From Serilophus lunatus (lineage: Eukaryota; Chordata; Aves; Passeriformes; Eurylaimidae), in assembly GCA_013399895.1 (NCBI GenBank), contig VXBA01005704.1, forward strand, positions 338,021-402,020: a stretch of DNA of 64,000 bases, given 5' to 3'. Below the pieces are notes generated by a model that had not been told where the DNA came from, ran no database searches, and was given only the letters and a program-made list of their open reading frames with translations. The translations under genes and the position numbers were made by a program. This document shows positions 1 through 13,090 of this stretch, one piece after another; the first letter of the stretch is position 1; the number at the start of each line of letters is the position of its first letter.

Positions 1-3000
1 GCATTAGCAATTGTAAGTAGGTGAATTCACACCAAAAACAAAGAACCATGGTGCACCTGAACACAGCAAGGATGAATTCTTTGAGACAGGTAGTTTATAA
101 TTAAGTCATGATTTATAAACAATAATATGACAATAAACACAGTATTTTAATTTCAGCAATTTATTTTCAGAGAAAAGAATAAGACAAATAAGAAATTTAA
201 GTCTAAGTAACAACGTGAAAAGATCTGCTTACTCTTGAAGAAGTACGAGTACCACCTTGCAAAATGTTTGGTTTGGTTTACTTTGCTTTACTTGAGTGAA
301 TATCTCTACAGCTTTACAGGTGACCCTCCCATCCAACCTTTCCAAATACTGTTAGAGAATACTTGATCGTTTTGCGAGACACATTTGTTATTATCTTCTC
401 TGTGTAGTTACCGGCCTGTAGCATTAGAATGTGATATTTTCAGTCATTTCTACTTACATCACTTCCAGTAATGTTACAATTGAAAGTTATTATGAGTTCT
501 TACTGAACACACTGTAAAAATAAAGTTGAAAATGTTCAAAAGAGCAAAACTGACTCGAACAAAAATATTTAAATTATCAGAATAAGCATATTTTAATTGA
601 AATGAAACACTTTATTGTTTTTCCTTTTCAGCCTATGAAGTAGGCTGAATAAAATATGCTTTTCCTTTATGAATGAGTTTTAAATAGTACCATTGCAAGT
701 ATCTGCATAAACCTCTGAAAATAAACAGAGAAAGATAAAGAACTCCCAGCAGCTTTAAGAACAAATTACATCTTAACATTCATGATGCAATGACTTGCAA
801 CCATTTGCTTTAAACTGGAGACTTCAACTACAGAGTAGTTAAAAAAATATTCTTTTGCTCCAATATTTATTTTGTTTAATTTACCCTATGAGAAAAATAC
901 ATATGCACAATCTAATATCTGATTGTGCCTATGTGTTTATATTGCAATATCTTCTAGATGAATCAGAATATATTGCAAGGCGTGAGTTACATTTCTTTTT
1001 AGGAATTTTCTTTTGCCCTGTTCCACTTTAAATCTTTGTAAGAGTTCTCCAAGTGAGCATAATCCCAAAAAGACTCTGGTTAGTAAATGCACTAAAGCAA
1101 AAAAATATTCAAGAATGTTTCAAATTTGTATGGACTTTTTTTTCCACTCGATTTCTTGGCTCTAAACTAAGAAAGAGTAGTTAAATGACTGGTGGTATTA
1201 ATGTGTCATACTGATTAAAAGGTATGTGAGCGCTCTGCAGATTAGTGTTGGCCTTGAGGCAAGAAAATCCATCAGGTGAGCACACTTAATTATCATTAAT
1301 AGAATTTTACTTTTTATTATCTGAGTTAACTTTTCTTTCTGTAAAACCCTGCCACAATTAGGACTTTGCTTTAGTCAGGTCACTACTGTATTGACAGCAC
1401 TCTGGTGGCAGACTGAGGCTGTGCAGAAGCAAAGAGTAAATCCAAACAGCAGGGGAACTGTATAAATTCATGCCACCTGGCCATAATGCCATCACAGATG
1501 TACAAGCTGGTGTGAGGTTTGCTATGGATGCTCTGCTGATACCAACAGGTGGGAGCAATATGAAAATGAGGAATGTGAAGGGAATTCGCATTTGTCCACA
1601 TCTGGTTGTTTTTCAGTTCTGTTAGATTACTCCAGCAGGTGAACCTTATGCTTGGGCAGTTTCTACATCAGTTATAAAAATTGCTAAAAATTTTGAGAAC
1701 ACTGTCATCTTTATCCACTTTGTGAACTCTCTTTACTGAACATGAACTTAATGAAGAAGGAGTGCTGAAGGAAAGAAGAACCTGAAAATAACCTAAATGC
1801 TTAAAAAGAAATATTTCTGCAAATTCTGATATTTTTATCGTCATTATTATTATTGCATATATGCCCTCCTTGTTTTCAGGTTCTGCAGCGGACATACATG
1901 TAGTTGCACATTTCAAACAGTGATCTCTGACTGGTTCAAAAAAAAAAAAAAGAATGCAACTCACTGTACAAATATTAGTAGCATGGTGAAGATTTCACCT
2001 ATTCGCCTAACCTAGTCTGTGAATAGCTGACAGATTCTCTGTGGGCAAAAACAGGATGATATGAGTGGAAATCAGAATTTCTTACCACTATTTCTTATGT
2101 TTTTGCCCTGATTCCATTTGCTGGTGTTGCTAGATAAGAGAGAAGAGGATAGGGTTTTACTGTTAGCATCACCAGTCACGGCTGCAGGTATGGCACAAGA
2201 ACTACAAAACCCATGATGAATTATTAGAGAACCCATGCAGCTGTAGGGCCCTGCATTTTCTCTTCAGATACTTGGATTTTTTCATTTATCCTCACAAAAG
2301 CTCAGTCTGAGCATGTTTTTTATGACAAAGCTTTTAGGGGAATATAAATGGGTATCTTAAATGTAAGGAGTACTGTGGAACAAGACAGTGCATTTTCAAG
2401 ACCTTATGATAGCTGTTGATAAAACACTGAAATCTTTGCCGTACATTATTTGAAGCTACTGGAATGCTTGAGCCAACTAATGTACAGCAAATATGAAACC
2501 AAAACAGCGTTTTGGTTAACAACAAACTTACTTGTATAAACACTTAAAGGAAGGAAATAAAAAAACCAAAAGCAAACAAGCCCCTCCTCTGAAGCTCTCT
2601 GAATTGCAAGCTGTGGAGTGCCAAGTTCAATTGTGACCATTCTTGTAACAGGGGGAATGTTGTCAAGTGATCTCATCTCTGCTATTCTGTGCATTTCTAT
2701 CTGTAGGAACTACCAAATGACTTCCTGACTCCCCACAAGATATGTTTAGTCTGCAAATACTTGGCGCAGAGACTGTTTTGTTCACTTGAACTAGTGTACT
2801 TCACAAGAGTCTCCAGCTTCTGGAGACTGGTTGTTTTCTGTTCTTTGCAAATAATTAAGATGTTCCTAATCATAATGCTTCATTGTATTAATTAATTGAA
2901 AAAAGTAATTGCTTTAGTAAGTAACTGCTTACTTTAAGTTTTATTAAAAATGAGAAATTTGTGAGAAAAGTCTAACTGAAAATAAGAAAGTGGAGTGAGT

Positions 3001-3594
3001 AGTAAAGGCAAAAGAGAGAACAGAAAATGCTGAACACTCAAAACTACGATCTGATTAACATCTTTGATTCACAGTGGTAGACGTTTTGCTTGAGGGATAA
3101 GAAAAGTATTGTGCCTGTGGAGATTGATACAAAATTTCAAGTGTGTTGCAAAAGTGGCGGTGAGAATAAACATACAGCTTTCCTTTCAAATGCAGCGGCA
3201 GACAGCAACCTGCAGCATGCTGCTCTCATGTAGAGTGGCCACGTTTGCTTTCTGTGCTTCATCACCACGTGGCAAGTCCCACTCCCTGTAAGCCAGGGGT
3301 CAGCCCGGCCCTGAGACAGCATGGCTCTGTTCCACTTAGTGTCTGGCTTCTCATGGCATTTCGCTCTCCTTGTCTGAATGGAAAGGGAGGAAAGAGTCTT
3401 CATTGAGTTTGTATCTCATGTTTGTAGTTTGACAGGGTCATCCAAGCCATTACCAGTTTTTCTAAAGAAGTGATGTGGAATTGCTAAGAATTCCATGCAT
3501 CTAAAGGGCTCAGGTTATCTCTACACAGGTGTCCATGGAGTGGTGTGCATGGAGGGTAAATTTTACAGGGCATGAACCAAGAGTATTCGAAATA
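1..3594. other. Unique AT-rich intronic sequence
   Basis: No gene or recognised transposon. It holds a small inverted repeat at 899-934 and a short A run near 1938. The open frames here (for example 1358-1591 and 1668-1964, minus strand) are short, resemble no family I know and carry no splice context. Confidence 0.6.
899..934. repeat. Short imperfect hairpin
   Basis: Arms 899-912 and 921-934 pair over 14 positions with one mismatch (T904 against C929), around an 8-base AT-rich loop. The stem is too short for a microRNA precursor. It could be the tip of a decayed inverted-repeat element or chance. Confidence 0.5.
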
Positions 3595-3733
3595 GGTTGA
3601 ATGATGAACTTAGTGATTTAGATGGTTTAGATGATGGATTGGTGTTGCATAGGTTATTAAGTTAGGTAAAAGGTTGGACTTGATGATCTCTATGGTCTTT
3701 TCCAACCTTGTTAATTCTGTGTAATTCTGTGTA
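3595..3733 (+). mobile_element. CR1 LINE 3'-end fragment, sense orientation
   Basis: The block ending GGTTGGACTTGATGATCTC then TATGGTCTTTTCCAACC is the diagnostic 3' end of avian CR1. It is followed by two copies of TAATTCTGTG (3712-3731), a variant of the short tandem repeat that ends CR1 instead of a poly(A) tail. It is strongly 5'-truncated and diverged, and the left limit is approximate. It is the only CR1 piece in the window on the same strand as SYT1. Confidence 0.85.
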
Positions 3734-6700
3734 AAATCCAGAGACATCTTTTGTATTACTATGTAATATTCCTAGAACAAAGAAGAATTATCTCCTCATC
3801 CTTCCCTCTGTCAAACGTTTGCTAGTAGATACAGAAGTTATTAATGTAAGTTGATACTTAATGTTATTTACCTATTTATTTGGCCTTCATTGTTTCTGTC
3901 TTGTAGTCTTAACAGTTCCCTGACACCAAAGTCAGGAGGATCTAGTTTCCCTATCTGTGTGCTCACCACTTCTCAAAACTCTAAGACTTCCTTTAAGCCA
4001 ATACATTTTATTACTCTAACCAGAAGATAAGGTAGCAGAAGAAGATGGATAGTTTAGTGTTGTATTAATAAGTAGAACTATTTAATTATAGGAACCCTGA
4101 ATATGGAGGATACTGGAAAGAGTTTGCAAAACAACATAGCCAGGAATGGCTATAAAGGAAAAATGAGGAATGAAAACAAAACTTCTCTTTTCAGTAAGCC
4201 CTTGAATCAGATCATTTCCTTACAGCCCCCCCTCCCCGTTTTGATTTTTTGTATCCAAAACCATGCCCTTTTCTCTGTTACCTCATCTTAACTCATGAAA
4301 TATATATCCTCTCAGTGCAGCTTTTGCCTCTCTTTCCATTTTCTTAAACCACAGAGCCGCAGCTTTGGTACTACACACTTAAACACTAGAAGTCAAGAGA
4401 GGCACCCCAGTAGAGTCAACGTATTTCCTTCTAGCTATAATTATGGTTTTTTTGTATTCATAACCAGATGTCTTGAAAATAATAATGTCATTAAGAAGAC
4501 ACAGTGGTAGTTTTTACTCGAGAAAAATAATTGTTCCTTGTTCTGGTGTCAGCTATGGGATTACTAGTTAGAGAGTACATTTTTTAGATTTGACCACAGG
4601 GTGAGTGCTTTGTATGCAAATGACCTGTGCTGCATCACTGAAGGAACAGACTCAGTTTCCAGAAGTACTCTACTGAGTCCTTACACTGTACTTTTCTACC
4701 TTTGTCTTGCATGATTTACCAGTTCTACAGCTCACACTTTTTTTATCCCTGTGCATAGGTATGTGCAGTTTTCTGAAGAAAATAATTGATTGACTTTTTT
4801 GCCATTATAAGCTACTTTGTTTTACTGTTCCTTATGTTTGTGCATATTCATATCACTGCAAGTGTTCAGTAAGTGTTGATATAAAATACATGGGACCTTC
4901 AATGTGACACATGGAGACAAATTTCAGAAGAGAATATAACCAGCCAAAAATAGGGTGATGATTTACCCCAGTGTTAGTACTGAGAAATTACGTATTTGTT
5001 GCAAGTCTATAATAATAATATTGGTAATATGGGATTTCTGTGTCTTTTTGATATTGAAATGGTAAAACTCTTAAGTTTTATAACTGTAACAGAAGTTGCG
5101 TGTAAGAAATGAGTGGACTAAAATCAGATCTGGACTAATATTGTAGTAAATATATAATAAAGCTTTGTGTTCTTCAACACAATTTTACTTATTTATCAAT
5201 AAATATAGTTTTTATTATGTGTATATGTCTAATAATTGTTACATGGTATAATACAGTATAATGTATATCGTAATAATATTTTACCTTGCCAGTATAGTTC
5301 ATTATGTTATACAGTTTGTATCATCACTTTCAGTTTCCTTTTTAGTTCTATTTGGATATGCACCAGGACCCACTTAGCTGGAGACAGGGAATTAGCATAT
5401 TGTTTCTTGGGGAATGCCCTTGAATGTGCTTGAGTTGTGCCTTCTGTGAGACGTGAGCAGCATTGCTTGCAGAAAGGGTGAAAATCTATTTCAAACAGTA
5501 TGCAGTAGTCCTGTGTTGCTGTGCTTATTTTAAAACCACAGGAAAGCTACGCAGACTGTCAGGATGAGTAGCAACAGTGATGGGCATGTTTGTCATCTGG
5601 GAAGTCAGTGCTAGGTCACTTTCCAAAACATTTTGGTAGAACTTCAAATGGGGTCTGTTTGGGAGGCGAGGGAGATAAAAGTAAGGAATGAAAAGTGAAC
5701 CAAAGGCCTTTCTATTACTTCTGTACAGAGGGTGAGGGCAGGGTGTGATGTCCTGAGGGAAGACTTGGAGTGTAAGTTAACTAAATTTGGCTTTTTTTCT
5801 GTAGTTGTATTTATTTTCAGAAGATTTATTTCAAATTTAAATGCACATGTGATTGCTGATATTAAATGCTACCAAAAATCAGCCTTGGTGTGACCAACCA
5901 AGAGAGACAGGCAGCATGACTTTTTATTAATTTCACATGCCGAGGAACATTGTGTCACTTGGTAAGATGAATGGAACAAAATGTTGCTTTCTGGAACAAA
6001 GCTTAGAAATGAAGAAAATTGCAATCAATCTTATATAGTAACATGAGTGAAAGCTGGGTGAAAAATCTGGTAGAAACTTAGGAACATGACTGGGTAATGA
6101 TCTCCCACTATTGATCATTCAGCTTGTGTGGAATCCCATTGTGAGGTTAAAGTTTTATTCCTGTCACAGTTTTGTTCAAGACTATTGGGAGAATTAGAAT
6201 TCCATTGAAATGTCTGCAAAATGTTACTTGAGGGCTTCTGTTTTTCAGAGATTTTTTCTACCGTTTAAATTTGAGAATGTCTGCATCTGCGTACGATGGA
6301 GCATATTTTAATGTATTTACTTCTGCTAATCACAGTAGACATAGAAGAAAGTATAAAATTTTTCTTGGATCTTGGTAATAAAAGATGAGATACTGCAAAG
6401 TTGCAAGGGACACTGCTGCCTATCAACATGTGCTGTTGTACACCTAAGGTAAACACAGCCTAAGACAACAGATTTGAGTGCAACAGACAAAACAGAAAGC
6501 AAGTCCTACAATTTTGTTTATACTTATTCTCAGTTGATGAGATTTTTTATTGTTGAGTAAGTTACTTGAAATATATTTTGCAGTATCTCCACATATTTAT
6601 GGCATCCTAAACAAGTTTGGCTCCATGAATTTTGTCGTAAGTAATGTTGCCAAGAGCTTTTTATTCCCTGTGTAAGAAACAGCAGGTGTATGTGCACCTA

Positions 6701-7920
6701 TGCTTTTCTGTGTGTCAAATTGAATGACTATTTTTTGTTAGTTTTGTTACATATTACATTGTCCTGTATGTCATGTTTTCAGTATTTTTTCCCATTTAAA
6801 ATTCAACGTAACACATATCAGGGAAAGAAAAGTTGATACTAGATAAAACTTGCAAATAAATAATAATATTTAACTTCAATTTTTTTCTTCTTTCTGTAAT
6901 ACAGTAACTGTTTATTGATTATAATATTCCTTTTCTTGATTAAGAAAACACCTCTGCCATTATAAACTGCAATTGTCATTGTTGAAACTGTAGCCACCAT
7001 TTTGGCCTTTTTATCTTGTAAGTCAAGAGGGTAAAATATCACTTACCTTTATCTTTGTCCACAAAAAAAGTAAGAATAAGAATTGTAAGAGCTGGGGAAA
7101 CTGAAATTAACCTGATGAGAAAAAACACATTAAGGCTCAGGCACACAAAGCTTTTTTAAGTCTAGATTCAGTAGATTTTCATAATTCCTAACTGCCTATG
7201 TCTATATGGGTCGTAATTATTTAAGGGGGAAAAAAAGTTACATTTCTAATAATAGACATTTTGAAAATTGCTGTGGAACAAATGCTGTCTTCATGACACC
7301 AGAAGAATCCAAAGCTGCAATCTTGAATTAATCATTGTTTACTTGGTTTTTTTCTTAAGTTGAATAGGGTCGACTTCTCATGTTGGTCTAATAAATGTTA
7401 CTGCATTGGTTATTTATTTTAATAACTGTTCAAAAATAATTCAAAGTTAAAGAAAGCCATTCATGTATAGATGGATTTCTTATTCTTCATCAAACAATGT
7501 ATAATATACTGTGATAGATTTTTCTTTCAGTTATGTAAGTATAAATCTGGATTTGCTCTACTGAAATCAATGTCATATTTCAGTTCATATGTTTTAGTGG
7601 TATTTCTGATAATAAAATGTGGTCTGCATGTTTTTAGATGAAAAATATAAAAGGAGACTTTAGAAATAACATCTAATATTTGCTGTCTCATAATCTTGTT
7701 TAAATTAAGTAAAGAAACAGTGAAGGGTTTGTTTCCTTTAAGTATCTACTTTCATTACTGTTAAGCTGATTTTGCAAGCAATGAGATGCAGTAAAAGTGC
7801 TTGTTTACTTCTTCCTCTATTATATGGAAGCCTTTCATTTTTGTCCTTCAGAATATTTCTCTCATTTGGAAGTTTATTTCCTAATTCTCATGTCATTTTG
7901 TTTTCCTGTTCATTGTGGCT
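3734..7920. other. Unique AT-rich intronic sequence
   Basis: I see no gene, RNA gene or recognisable transposon. All open frames are under 75 codons and are not family-like. Confidence 0.6.
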
Positions 7921-8290
7921 GAATCATAGATTTGTTAAGATTGGAACTGACTAACATTGAGTCCCACTCTTAGCATAGCATCACCACGTTCACCACTAAA
8001 TCATGTAACTAAGTGCCACATCCACACTTTTTGAACACTTCCAGGGATGGTGGTTTGAGCTCTTCCCTGAGCAGCCTGTTCCAATCCCTGGCCATCCTTT
8101 CAATAAAGAAGTTTTTTCCTACTATCCAATCTAAACCTTCTCTGGCACAATTTGAGGCAATTTCCTCTTGTTCTGTCACTTGTTACCTGGGAGAAGAGAC
8201 CAACCTCCCTGGCTACAACCTCCTTTTATGTAGATGTAAAAGCCATGAGGTCTTCCCATGAATCTCCTTTTCTCCAGGCTAAATAACGTG
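7921..8290 (-). mobile_element. CR1 LINE 3'-end fragment
   Basis: Read on the minus strand this is the non-coding 3' part of a CR1 element. On the + strand it begins GAATCATAGATTTGTTAAG (the 3' terminus, complemented). It then carries the landmarks AGTGCCACATCCACA, TCCAGGGATGGTGG, CTGTTCCAATCCCTGGCC, AATAAAGAAGTTTTTTCCT and GGCTACAACCTCC. The open frame 8013-8261 (+) lies inside it and is not a gene. It is 5'-truncated, as most CR1 copies are. The right limit is uncertain by about 25 bases. Confidence 0.93.
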
Positions 8291-11200
8291 AAGAAATCAT
8301 TCACCTAATTTTTTATGTGGCATACATGTCCTACCTACCTCTGCCTCTACCTCCAAATCAAAGTATCTCCATTAATTTCCATCACTTTTGTTCATTCTGT
8401 TATGAAACAACAGGGATATGCTTATGGGAAAAGTCTATATTAAAACAACAGTACATTTTATTTTATCTGATATGTGTTCTTCCCCACTGAATTCCATATG
8501 CATTTTAGTTTACTTAGGATTTAAATTGTTTCCTTGTAGCTTTGGTTGTAAGCTATGTGTGAAGTAGGTGTATCTGTATAGAAGTTTAGCATGGCATCCA
8601 TGTTTTCCACCATCTCACCGAATGGGACATGGAGTTTTGAGTCGTGTTAGTCTGGCCAAGTATAAAACAGATCCAACCCTGAAAGTTTAGGGGAAACTTT
8701 TGCTCCTGGTTTACAATAGCAGTAGTAAACACAGATTTTTTAAGATGTATTCTGCGATTTTACTAGACTTATTCTGTGTAAAATTAAAAAATAAACATAC
8801 ATATATGCACATAGGTACATATGTGTGTTTTTATCTATTTATTCCTTTGTCTTCAAATGTAAAAATTCCAGTCACAGTTTCATTTAGCCTTCCCAGACAT
8901 CCATATATAGCTGAATTATTGTGAGGTGCTATAGTCAATGATGACAACAATAGACTTACTGTGACAACAAAGAATTCAGATACTCTAGCCTCATATTACT
9001 AGTCTGCAGGAACTTCTTAGTATTGCTATATTACATTATTTTCTGTCTCATTTAGTCATTTAATCATCCCTCTAATGGTTATATATAGTTTATTTTTCCC
9101 ACTTCAAAGACCATTAAATGTGAAACAAACTTGTTTTGCATTTTCTAGTATGCCATATTGTTTGATATTGAAAGATAAATTTGAAGAAAAATATAGCAAT
9201 AAAATTCATCCTTGAAATAATATTCAATCTTTTGGTATAGATAAGCTGTAGTAAGTAACATTATTAGAGATTAAATATTGGAACAGAGAGGAAATTGAAG
9301 GAAAACAGTAAATACTAAAGTAAAATATCTTGGTATTTGGTGTTTTTATAGATGTCAAGTTGACTATTAATTCTAAAATTTCTTTCCTAACTTTGGAAAG
9401 GTAACAGATAAGAGGGTTTTAAAATCTTTCTGAAAGATCATTTTTTGGCTAAACTGAGTCATAAGAGCTTATATTTAACTTTTTTTGTAAGTCAGAGACA
9501 AGACAGTTGAACACATTTAGATAAATGGAAAAACTGTGCTTATGACTGGTACTCTTTTATATTAAAGAAGAGCAACACAATTGTTATTCAAAATACCACG
9601 TTCTGTCTAGTGAGATAATGAGAATCAACAGAATATATGCTAAACTTTATCATCTCATATTTTTTTCTCATACATGAAAACTTTCTGGGGACAAAAAAAG
9701 GTCTGAGGTTCACATATGGAGTAAGGCAGTCACACTCAGCGAAAGCAATACAGGGTAGCAGCAGTCTGTGTGTGCTGTGGCGAGGACAAAAAGAAAAGTT
9801 CTTCCTGTGGAAAGATCCATATGAAATTCTTTTTGGTGGTAGAGGAGGAGGAAAAATTAACATCAATATTGAAGTGCAGTTGTCTTGCATAAGAAGTCTT
9901 GATGGTGCATCTGGGTGCAGGAAAACATAAATCACTGCAGGTATAATTATGAAGGTAATTGCAATGCAGTGTAAGTAGTATCAGAAAAATGAAATTAAAA
10001 AATTGTGAAGGAAATAAAATCCTGAGCAGCCAAAAGAGAAAAAGTTTGTGATAAGTGGTTCATTTAGTCTTGCAGTGCTGTGTGGGCAAAAGAGAATTGC
10101 AATCATAGCCATTTCAAAAATGAAAACATAAGAGAAAAGGAAATTGGACAGAAATGGCATGGAAATTACAGCCTTTGATCCGGTTTTGAAGAACCTTTTA
10201 TGAGACATCATCATGAGTGGGCAGCAAATTCTTTCCAATCTCCTCTTAAAGCACTTGTGAAAGCTTAGAGACCATGAGACTGAAATAAATGTTTTGGGAT
10301 GGATTGTGGGAATGTTATCTCTTTCTGTTGACCTTTCTTAGCTTTTATAAGCAGCACAGACTTGCACTGAATGTTTAGTGTGATAATATAGAATATATAA
10401 TAACGAATTATTTCTACATTATCCAGATAGCAATTATATAGAACGTCACTTTGCACAGTGATACAGAAAGGAAACTGTTTTCTCTAGTAGCACTAGGCTT
10501 TCAGTAATTCTTTGTAAAAATCAGGAACTGTAAGTATGGACTGCATGTTGTTTTTAAAGATTTGTTAGGTAGAAGCAGCTTGTGATTGTGAGGGCTGAGT
10601 TGATCTGGACTAAGACCTTGTCAAAACTTGCCACAAGTTATATTCCCAGGGATGGATGTGTCTTTTTTTCCTTAATTATGCATTATTTTGAACCTTTTGG
10701 GTTATCCCACTGTCTTGAGAGAAGTACAGTGTCTCAATGTGAAAATTCATACATGTACATACAGAGGAAAGAGGTAAGTTGCTAACATGAATAATACACT
10801 GTAATTGCCAAAGCATAGTCCAGCTCTGCACTACCTAAAATTAGATTAAGCTCTGAGGCTATAAAACAAAGATGATCGTAGACTGGTTCAAGCACTATCA
10901 AAATATCTGTAGTTCTGTTGTAAAACATTAATGTTATGGATGTATTTGGCAGTGCTCCTTATTAAATACGAGTAATTAAAATGAAACTACCTTGGGTTAG
11001 CTATCCCATTCTGTAAAGCCTGAGTAATTAGCTTTCAGGTAATTGGTCAGATTAGTAACTGTCCATAAAATGATTATTGTTTATGAGAAGAAATATGTTA
11101 CTTCATGATTTGAAGGATCATGAATGCTGTCACATAAAAGAATAAGTACACTATTTTACATTTCAGTAAACAACAGCTGGATTCTTCCAAGAGTGCTGCC

Positions 11201-11789
11201 TTAAATCAGATTCAAGCTGCCTGAAGCAAAATCCCTATTTATTTTCATATTTTATTTGACTTGACTGGGTTCTGTTTTCATTAACATTTTCTATCTGAAC
11301 TTTTGAATTAGAGAACCTTTTATTTTGCAAAAAAAAATCAAGTTCTCTTTCAATTTGTGAAATTTAGGGCCTGTTTTTATTTTTTAACTTTCTGTAGCAT
11401 TATTAAGGTGGAAAATACTCTCCATTACATCCAAGTGGAGATTATTGGGAAAAGTAATATAGAATTATTAAACATGTTTACCTATTTTATTTTATATTTT
11501 GGATAATTTGATTGTTAAATGGGAGGTGGAGAAAGAGCTGTGTTTGCTGTTGTAGTGCTGCTGTTATCATTATTAATCATTTATATGGTTAATATGTAGC
11601 CATTGCTCTCATCTTAGGCAAAGAAAAAATGTCATCCATGCCCTGAAGTGTTTGCAATCTAAAATTAGACTAAAGAGCAACAAAAGAGGTGGCAGATGAT
11701 AGTGGTCGACTCTAAGAGTGGGAGTTTGGGAAGAATATGTTATTGTTTACCTACTGTCCTTTTACCAGTTTCTGTCTTAAATACTTGCT
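8291..11789. other. Unique AT-rich intronic sequence
   Basis: No recognised gene or transposon. Opposed open frames at 9588-9935 (minus, 115 codons) and 9637-9930 (plus, 97 codons) have no recognisable family. A TAATTA-rich stretch lies at 10930-11100. Confidence 0.55.
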
Positions 11790-12885
11790 TTCAACAGATT
11801 ACAGAGGTGCTGAGGGTACACTCTTCCCTGCCATCCAGACTATTAACAGAGATGCTAAACATGACTGCACCCAGTTTTGACCCCTGGGATACAATTGCTA
11901 GTTACTAGACTGTGAACTCTCTGTTCCTGGCTTTTTGGACAGTTTTCAGTCCACCTCACTACTGCCTCCTCATCTAATGCATACTTTATCAGCTTCTCTA
12001 TTAGCATTTTACAGGAGAAATGTTAAAGGCTTTATTGAAGTCAAAGTGACAATAAGCCACTGCTGTGCCTTTATCTACAAAGCCAGGCATTTCATCATAG
12101 AAGGTTGTCAGGTTGGTTAAGCAAGATGTCCCCATACTGACTACTCCCAGTCGCCTTCTTGTCCCTCATGAGCCTGAAAATCATTTCCAGGATTATGTGC
12201 TCCATCACCTTCCTAGGGATGGAGGTGAGACTGACTGTAGTTCCTTGTGTCCTTCCTGCCTTGTTGAAGTTTGAAGGTACATTTCCTTTCCTCCAGCTTT
12301 TGGACACTTCTTGCAGTTACCACAGTCCTTCAAAGATTATCAAGAGTAGCCCAGAAATGGCAGCAGGCAGCTCCCTCAGCACTTGTGGGCTCCTACGTCA
12401 GGGACCATGGTCTTACATATGTCCAGTTTGCTTAAGTATTTTCTGGCTTGATCATCTTCCACCAACAGTACTTCTTCTTGTTTCAGACCTTCTCTTTGGT
12501 CTTCATGGTCTGGAATTCCTGAAGGTCAGTCTTGCTAGTAGAGACTGAGGTGAAGATAATATTGAGTACCTCAGCGTTTTCAGTGTTCTGTGTCACCAGG
12601 TCCCCTGCCACGTTCAGCGGTAGGCTCACATTTTCCCTAGTCTACCTTTTGTTGCCTGTATACTTACGGAAGCTCTTTTGGTTGTCTTCAACATCCCTTG
12701 CCAGGTTCAATTCTAGGTAGACTTTCAGTTTCCTGGCTGCATCTCTGCATGCTCAACCAGTATCTCTGTATTTCTCCCATGTTTTCCCTCTGCGTATCCA
12801 CTTCTGCGTATCTCGTGTTTTATATTTGAGTTTTGCTGGCAGATCCCATTTCATCCATGCAAGCCTCCTGGTCTTTTTTTTCTGT
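11790..12885 (-). pseudogene. CR1 LINE ORF2 remnant (reverse transcriptase region), broken
   Basis: On the minus strand this block matches the middle of CR1 ORF2: the linker after the endonuclease, then the start of the reverse transcriptase. The longest intact piece, 12095-12307 (minus), contains WRKGNVPSNF, then SLTSIPRKVMEHIILEMI, then DKKATGSSQ, which correspond to conserved avian CR1 reverse transcriptase positions. Upstream in the element (higher coordinates) translation gives CR1-like pieces such as TRENVSLPLNVAGDLVTQ. The reading frame is interrupted by many stops and frameshifts, so the copy is dead. The plus-strand frames at 11935-12720 are shadows. Both limits are approximate. Confidence 0.88.
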
Positions 12886-12939
12886 CTTCCCACTCATTGA
12901 GATGGAGCAGCTGCAGCTCTTGCAGAGAACAGTCACAGT

Positions 12940-13090
12940 TCTCACAGGCTATGACAGATGCTCCAATCCTTTAATGATCTTTGTGTCTGTTCTCTGGACA
13001 GAATTCTCTGCAGAATGTCTGTCTCTCTTCTGAACTGGGGAGCACAGGACTGGACACAGCATTCGAGATAAGGTCTCACCAGTGCTTTTT
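12940..13090 (-). mobile_element. CR1 LINE 3' UTR fragment, separate from the ORF2 remnant
   Basis: Landmarks on the + strand are GATGCTCCAATCC, TTCTGAACTGGGGAGCACAG, ACTGGACACAGCATTCGAGA and TCTCACCAGTGC, which belong to the CR1 3' non-coding part near the end of ORF2. It lies on the 5' side of the ORF2 remnant at 11790-12885, so the two pieces are not collinear with one element. They are either two insertions or one rearranged copy. Confidence 0.85.

Noticed and set aside
9588..9935. 115-codon minus-strand and 97-codon plus-strand open frames over the same bases
   Set aside because: No known family, no splice or promoter context. Such pairs arise by chance.
12159..12548. 129-codon open frame on the + strand
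   Set aside because: It is the antisense shadow of the CR1 ORF2 remnant.
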